Assembly: GCF_003598715.1 (NCBI RefSeq) | Contig: NZ_QZFU01000023.1 | Coordinates: 434,001 to 498,000 of the forward strand | Length of the DNA stretch: 64,000 nt | Direction of reading: 5' to 3' | Origin: Nocardia panacis | GTDB lineage: Bacteria; Actinomycetota; Actinomycetes; Mycobacteriales; Mycobacteriaceae | Shown here: piece by piece, positions 60,414-64,000 of the stretch | How positions within the stretch are numbered: the stretch's first letter is position 1 | Layout: each line of letters starts with the position of its first letter | Notes under the pieces: generated by a model | What the model saw: only the letters and a program-made list of their open reading frames with translations | Database searches by the model: none | What the model was told of the DNA's origin: nothing | Position numbers and translations under genes: made by a program

Positions 60414-60564
60414 GGCTGCGTCTCTTTCGCATAGCGGCGGTCGTATTGTTCGGCGTTCTATCCGAGGCTACTGCGGATGACCCACTGCCCCGTATACAGG
60501 GAGGTGGACCGGGAAGAAGTCAAGCGGCTATCGGCCCAGCCGCTGTGCGCGCCTCCGGTCGGGA

Positions 60565-62304
60565 TCAGATTTCTCGCAGCGATGGAGCGGTGCTGAATTC
60601 GGGTTCGCGCATATTGACGAGTCGACCGAACTCGGCGGGGGATTCGAATAGTTCCGTCCAGGTTCCGGTGGCGCGGGCGGTGCCGTTGGCCAACAAGAGA
60701 ATGGAGGAGGCGGAGCGAATGGTCGACATGCGGTGCGCGATCACCAAAAGGGCGCATTCGCCGCGCAGGTTGTCGAGCGTGGTGGTCAGCGCCGCTTCGT
60801 TGGCCGGGTCCAGGTGGGCGGTCGGCTCGTCCAGGAGCAGCAGGCGGGGGCGGGCGAGGACGGCTCGGGCGATGGCGACGCGCTGGCGTTCGCCGCTGGA
60901 CAATCGCGCGCCGTGTTCGCCGACTTGACTGTCCAAACCGTCGGGCAGCTTCTCGACCTTCTCCCGCAGATTGACCAGATCGATGGCGTGCCAGAGGGCG
61001 CGGTCGTCGGCGTCGTGGGCGATGTAGCGGAGGTTGTCGCGCAGTGTGCCGTGCAGTATCTGGCAATCCTGTTCGACCCAGCCGATGCGGGCGCGCCAAG
61101 CGGCGAGGTCGAGTTCGGTGGCCGCATATCCGTCGAGATGAATGCTGCCCTGCCACGGTTGGTAGAACCGGTTGATCAGCCCGAGGGCGGTGGATTTGCC
61201 CGCACCCGACGGCCCGATCAGGGCGACCAGCGAGTTGTGCGGCACGGTGAGGGAAAGGTCTTGCAGCACAGGCGCGTCCGGTGTGTAGCCGAAGCGCAGA
61301 TTCCGGATCTCCAACACAGGGGCGGATCGCGGCGGCTCATCGATGACGGTGGCGGGCGCGGATTCCTCGACGGGCAGCGTGAACACCTCGGTGGCGCGCT
61401 GAGCCGCGCCCCGAACCTTGTAGACCGTCGCGATGCCCTCCACGAACTGGGCTACGGGCAGCACGAGCTGGTTGGCGTAAAGCAGCAGCGCCACCAGTGA
61501 ACTCAAGGCGAGCGCGTCCTGCCCGACCCGCACCGCGCCGACCAGCAGCACGACGACGAAGGCCCCGTTGACGGCCACATTGATCAGCGAGCTCACGGCC
61601 GCCATCAGGAACGCGCTGCGCACCCCGGCGGTGTAGGCGTCGTGCGCGAGCTCGGTCAGGCGCTGTGTTTCGCGCTGTTCGGCGCGACTGGCCCGCACCG
61701 TGCGAATCGCCCCCATCACGCGTTCCAGGTCGGCCGACATCGCACCCACGGTGTCCTGGAGTTTGGTGGAGACCCGACCGATCGCGGCGGTCAGGCCGCT
61801 GATCGCGGCGGTGGCCGCGATCAGCACCCCGACGACGACGCACATCAGCACCGGGTCGATCAGGAACATCACCACCAGGGTGGCCGCGATCATGACCACG
61901 CTCGCCGCGAGCTCCACCGCCGCCCTGGTGGCGGCCTCCCGCACCTGGATCACATCCGTCGATGCCCTGGACATCAAGTCGCCCAACCGGAATCGATCGA
62001 AGGTGGGCATCGTCAACCGCAGCAGTCGGCTGAACAGCCGGGTCCGCAGCCGCAGCAGGAATCGTTCGCCGGTGCGTTCCAACACATACGAAGCGGCCGC
62101 GTTGACGACCACTTCGAGCGCCATCAGCACTACCAGCCCGATCACCAGCAGCACCACGGATCGACTCGCCGTCAGCCCGTCGATCACGGCCTTCATGGCG
62201 AGCGGCTGTGCTATCCCCAGCCCGGCCGCCACCAGCATCAGCAGCAGGCCGAGGGCGAGGGCGCCCCGATGCCCGGCGAGCATCTGCCACAGTTGGCGCG
62301 GCAT
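60565..62304 (-). CDS. Lasso-peptide ABC exporter (D component)
   Basis: This 579-residue half-transporter joins a six-helix membrane domain (HRGALALGLLLMLVAAGLGI, FDRFRLGDLMSRASTDVIQV) to an ATPase domain: Walker A GPSGAGKST, signature LSSGERQRVAIARA, Walker B LLLLDEPTAHLD and H-loop VIAHRMSTIRSA. It acts as a dimer. Its position directly after the fused B protein makes it the exporter and immunity transporter of the lasso product. A GGAGG box before ATG 62304 favours that start over the ATG at 62331, which overlaps the upstream stop (ATGA). Confidence 0.9.
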   Translation of the reverse strand: MPRQLWQMLAGHRGALALGLLLMLVAAGLGIAQPLAMKAVIDGLTASRSVVLLVIGLVVLMALEVVVNAAASYVLERTGERFLLRLRTRLFSRLLRLTMPTFDRFRLGDLMSRASTDVIQVREAATRAAVELAASVVMIAATLVVMFLIDPVLMCVVVGVLIAATAAISGLTAAIGRVSTKLQDTVGAMSADLERVMGAIRTVRASRAEQRETQRLTELAHDAYTAGVRSAFLMAAVSSLINVAVNGAFVVVLLVGAVRVGQDALALSSLVALLLYANQLVLPVAQFVEGIATVYKVRGAAQRATEVFTLPVEESAPATVIDEPPRSAPVLEIRNLRFGYTPDAPVLQDLSLTVPHNSLVALIGPSGAGKSTALGLINRFYQPWQGSIHLDGYAATELDLAAWRARIGWVEQDCQILHGTLRDNLRYIAHDADDRALWHAIDLVNLREKVEKLPDGLDSQVGEHGARLSSGERQRVAIARAVLARPRLLLLDEPTAHLDPANEAALTTTLDNLRGECALLVIAHRMSTIRSASSILLLANGTARATGTWTELFESPAEFGRLVNMREPEFSTAPSLREI

Positions 62305-62327
62305 CCGGTCCTCCTTCGCACGAGAAC

Positions 62328-63047
62328 TCATGGCCCGACCAGGAATCCGGCTTCCCTCAGTTGGTCCGTCATGACGGTGATGTCGCGGCGCGGCCCGGCC
62401 GGATCGATAGCGTATTCCGCCGCGAAGTCGGTGGCGATATCCTCGACCGAACGTCCCGACAGCAGGTGCCGCAGTGAATCGAGACCGACCGGGTTGAGCT
62501 GCCAGTAGTGACCGGTCCGCAAGTGCAGCAATACCGCGCCGTCCGATGTGCCGACACTGAGCACCTGCCGATGCAGTCGGAAATCTCCTGTGCCCGTACC
62601 CATCTCGGAGTAGTGGTCGGGATCGGCCGCGACCTGCGCCGGCGCGACGGTCAGCATCGGCGTGTAGTGCCCGGCAGGCATCGGCTCATCGATCATCCGC
62701 CCTTCGGCCTCCACCCAGGCGTGCGCGCCGAACGGCGCGGTGCACACACCGAGTCGCCAGGTGGGCCAGACTCCGCGCACGCGACACAGCAGTGCTGTCG
62801 CGATCGAGCGCTGTAGACAACCGTTGACGGCACACCGCAGGCTGACCGCCATGATCGCCTGCCGCGCACGGGAAGTCTGGTCGGCAGGGGCGGGACGCGC
62901 GCCGCGCCGGGCGAATTCGAGCACCCACCGCAGATTCTTGGGCGGCAGTATGGTCAGCGGTGCCGCCACCGCGACCGCGATGAGTGGCAAAACCCTTTGC
63001 CGCCAAGGCAATCGGATCCGCTCGGGTGGCGCGCACGGCGTACTCAC
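62328..63047 (-). CDS. Fused lasso-peptide B protein, order B2-B1
   Basis: This is a 239-residue protein. Residues about 1-140 are the transglutaminase-like leader peptidase (B2): Cys77 in RCAVNGCLQRSIATALL, His109 in PFGAHAWVEAEG and Asp120 in RMIDEPM form the expected triad. Residues about 155-239 are a PqqD-like recognition element (B1): FRLHRQVLSVG, AVLLHLRTGHYWQLNPVGLD, SVEDIATDFAAEYAID and REAGFLVGP. Actinobacterial clusters usually keep B1 and B2 as separate genes, and fused B proteins have B1 first. The reverse order here is unusual. The GTG at 63047 overlaps the cyclase stop; translation is coupled. It should bind the leader and cut it from the precursor. Confidence 0.85.
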   Translation of the reverse strand: MSTPCAPPERIRLPWRQRVLPLIAVAVAAPLTILPPKNLRWVLEFARRGARPAPADQTSRARQAIMAVSLRCAVNGCLQRSIATALLCRVRGVWPTWRLGVCTAPFGAHAWVEAEGRMIDEPMPAGHYTPMLTVAPAQVAADPDHYSEMGTGTGDFRLHRQVLSVGTSDGAVLLHLRTGHYWQLNPVGLDSLRHLLSGRSVEDIATDFAAEYAIDPAGPRRDITVMTDQLREAGFLVGP

Positions 63048-64000
63048 AGCTTCACCCGGACGGTCGCGACCTGTCGCAGCCACAGTTCGCAGCCCATAGT
63101 CATCTCCAGATTCGGCGCCGGATCGTCGTCCGCGCCGCCGACCGGGGTGTACAGGTACCTCCGCAGCGCATCGACGTCGATCAGGCCGCGCGTGGCCAAC
63201 GCGGAATCCGCGAACAGTTCCAGCAGGTCCGGAACATGCTGATTCAGGGCGTTTTCGACCTCGCTGTCGTACTCGCCCTTGGTGCGGCGATCAAGGATCA
63301 GATCCGGAACCTGCCCCCGCATGGCCGCCGCCAGCAGCGGTTTGTAGTGCCAAGGGTTGAACCGTTCTTCGCAGCGGACCGCGAGCGCGGCCTCGATCAC
63401 CCGATCGTCCAGATACGGAAGATCAAGGCGGAGACCGCCATTGGCATAGGTGCGACACAACTGCCGGAACAGCGGACCGGCGAAACGCAGGTAGGTGAGC
63501 GCCTCGTGCTGACCGCGATCATCCGCCAGGGGCACCGCCTCGTCGGCGATATCGCGCAGGACCCGCCGCGCGGTGTGCACCGCATCGGCGGTGGCCCACG
63601 GTGTGATTCGCAGCGGATAGGCCCAACCCAGCTGCGGCGCATTGGGTGGTGGCGGCGGATCGGTGAGATGGTCGGCGGTGTGCCGCCACCACGAACTCAG
63701 GCTTGCACCGGTGGCGAGTGCCACCATGGTGGACCCCAGCGGCCAGCGGCCCAGCGCCCGGCGTACGCGGAGGTCTCGCAATGCCCGCAACGGATTTCGG
63801 CGCAGCAGCGTGTGCAGGTAACCCGCTCCGCCGGAGAACAGTTCGTCGCCGCCGTGCCCGGCCAGATGCAAAGTGGCCCCGCGCCGGACCAACTCTTGGA
63901 TCTGGTGATCCATGGTGTTGACCCCACGGGTCAGCGCATGCGGCGCCTCGGTATCCGGCAGGATATACGGCGGCTCGAAAACCTTTGGCCCGTCCTCGCT
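63044..64000 (-). CDS. Lasso-peptide cyclase (C, asparagine-synthetase-like), partial
   Basis: The frame is open to the right edge, so only the C-terminal 318 residues are present. They contain the ATP-binding loop region LHLAGHGGDELFSGGAGYL, FRQLCRTYANGG, PYLDDRVIEAALAVRCEERF and the RRTKGEYDSEVEN segment typical of lasso cyclases. The enzyme adenylates an Asp or Glu side chain of the core peptide and closes the macrolactam. The N-terminal glutaminase-like half and the precursor gene lie beyond 64000. Its stop overlaps the GTG of the B gene (GTGA). Confidence 0.88.
   Translation of the reverse strand, partial: SEDGPKVFEPPYILPDTEAPHALTRGVNTMDHQIQELVRRGATLHLAGHGGDELFSGGAGYLHTLLRRNPLRALRDLRVRRALGRWPLGSTMVALATGASLSSWWRHTADHLTDPPPPPNAPQLGWAYPLRITPWATADAVHTARRVLRDIADEAVPLADDRGQHEALTYLRFAGPLFRQLCRTYANGGLRLDLPYLDDRVIEAALAVRCEERFNPWHYKPLLAAAMRGQVPDLILDRRTKGEYDSEVENALNQHVPDLLELFADSALATRGLIDVDALRRYLYTPVGGADDDPAPNLEMTMGCELWLRQVATVRVKL

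Noticed and set aside
1..64000. CRISPR arrays, rRNA, tRNA, integrase or intact IS elements
   Set aside because: Looked for repeated spacers, transposase motifs and tRNA-like cloverleaves while reading; none was convincing.

Overview
The window is chromosomal DNA from a high-GC actinobacterium, most likely Nocardia or a close relative in the mycolata. That placement is inference. It rests on GC-rich codon use throughout, a complete cvn conservon with two P450s, two leucine-carboxymethyltransferase-type SAM methyltransferases, two F420-type luciferase-like oxidoreductases, many TetR regulators and a SARP regulator. I saw no rRNA, tRNA, CRISPR array, prophage or intact insertion sequence.

Layout. 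1-2.3 kb: the start of a small exported protein cut by the left edge, an MFS gene relic, lexA, and a tandem pair of 76-residue exported proteins. 2.3-9.3 kb: a TetR regulator and drug-type MFS exporter sharing a region with three copies of a 21-bp dyad, an SRPBCC protein, a uronate-dehydrogenase-like SDR, a second MFS exporter, and a DapA-type synthase divergent from a LysR regulator. 9.3-15.4 kb: a heteromeric 2-oxoacid (pyruvate-type) dehydrogenase operon (E3, E1-alpha, E1-beta, E2) behind a PucR-type regulator, with related GGGCGC palindromes upstream of both units. 15.5-18.8 kb: a small membrane protein, TetR and LLM oxidoreductase around a duplicated dyad, then a duplicated DUF2185/Imm33-like protein. 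19-24.3 kb: the conservon (CvnA, B, C, D, then two P450s, one without the ExxR motif). 24.7-27.2 kb: a shortened DUF4291 protein, a methyltransferase and a TetR.

27.3-34 kb: a five-gene membrane/exported operon (two members with YtkA/FixH or HLHP-type metal-protein features) divergent from a NarL-type two-component system. 34-37 kb: a short AfsR/SARP regulator followed 7 bp later by a soluble Ser/Thr kinase, then a membrane protein and a frame-broken relic. 37.7-42.8 kb: MerR, methyltransferase, an XRE-TetR fusion regulator divergent from a fatty-acyl-CoA ligase, and an LLM oxidoreductase. 43-46.8 kb: zinc ribbon, glycogen-debranching-type glycosidase and GT4 glycosyltransferase. 46.8-56 kb: a GAF protein with a kinase-like helix that has lost its histidine, a NarL response regulator, a MaoC-like hydratase, an ArsR fragment, MatB with an IclR regulator and a clear operator, a LuxR regulator, an amidase and a GlcD-type FAD oxidase. 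56-60.5 kb: a NUDIX hydrolase divergent from an ADP-ribosylglycohydrolase, a TetR, a beta-lactamase-fold lipoprotein and DUF427.

60.5-64 kb, cut by the right edge: three maturation and export genes of a lasso-peptide cluster on the minus strand (cyclase C, a fused B protein, transporter D). The B protein carries the protease domain (B2) first and the PqqD-like recognition domain (B1) second, the reverse of the order I know for fused B proteins. The precursor gene should lie just past position 64000. This is the most interesting item in the window. The duplicated operators, the reduced regulators and the metal-protein operon with its two-component system come next.
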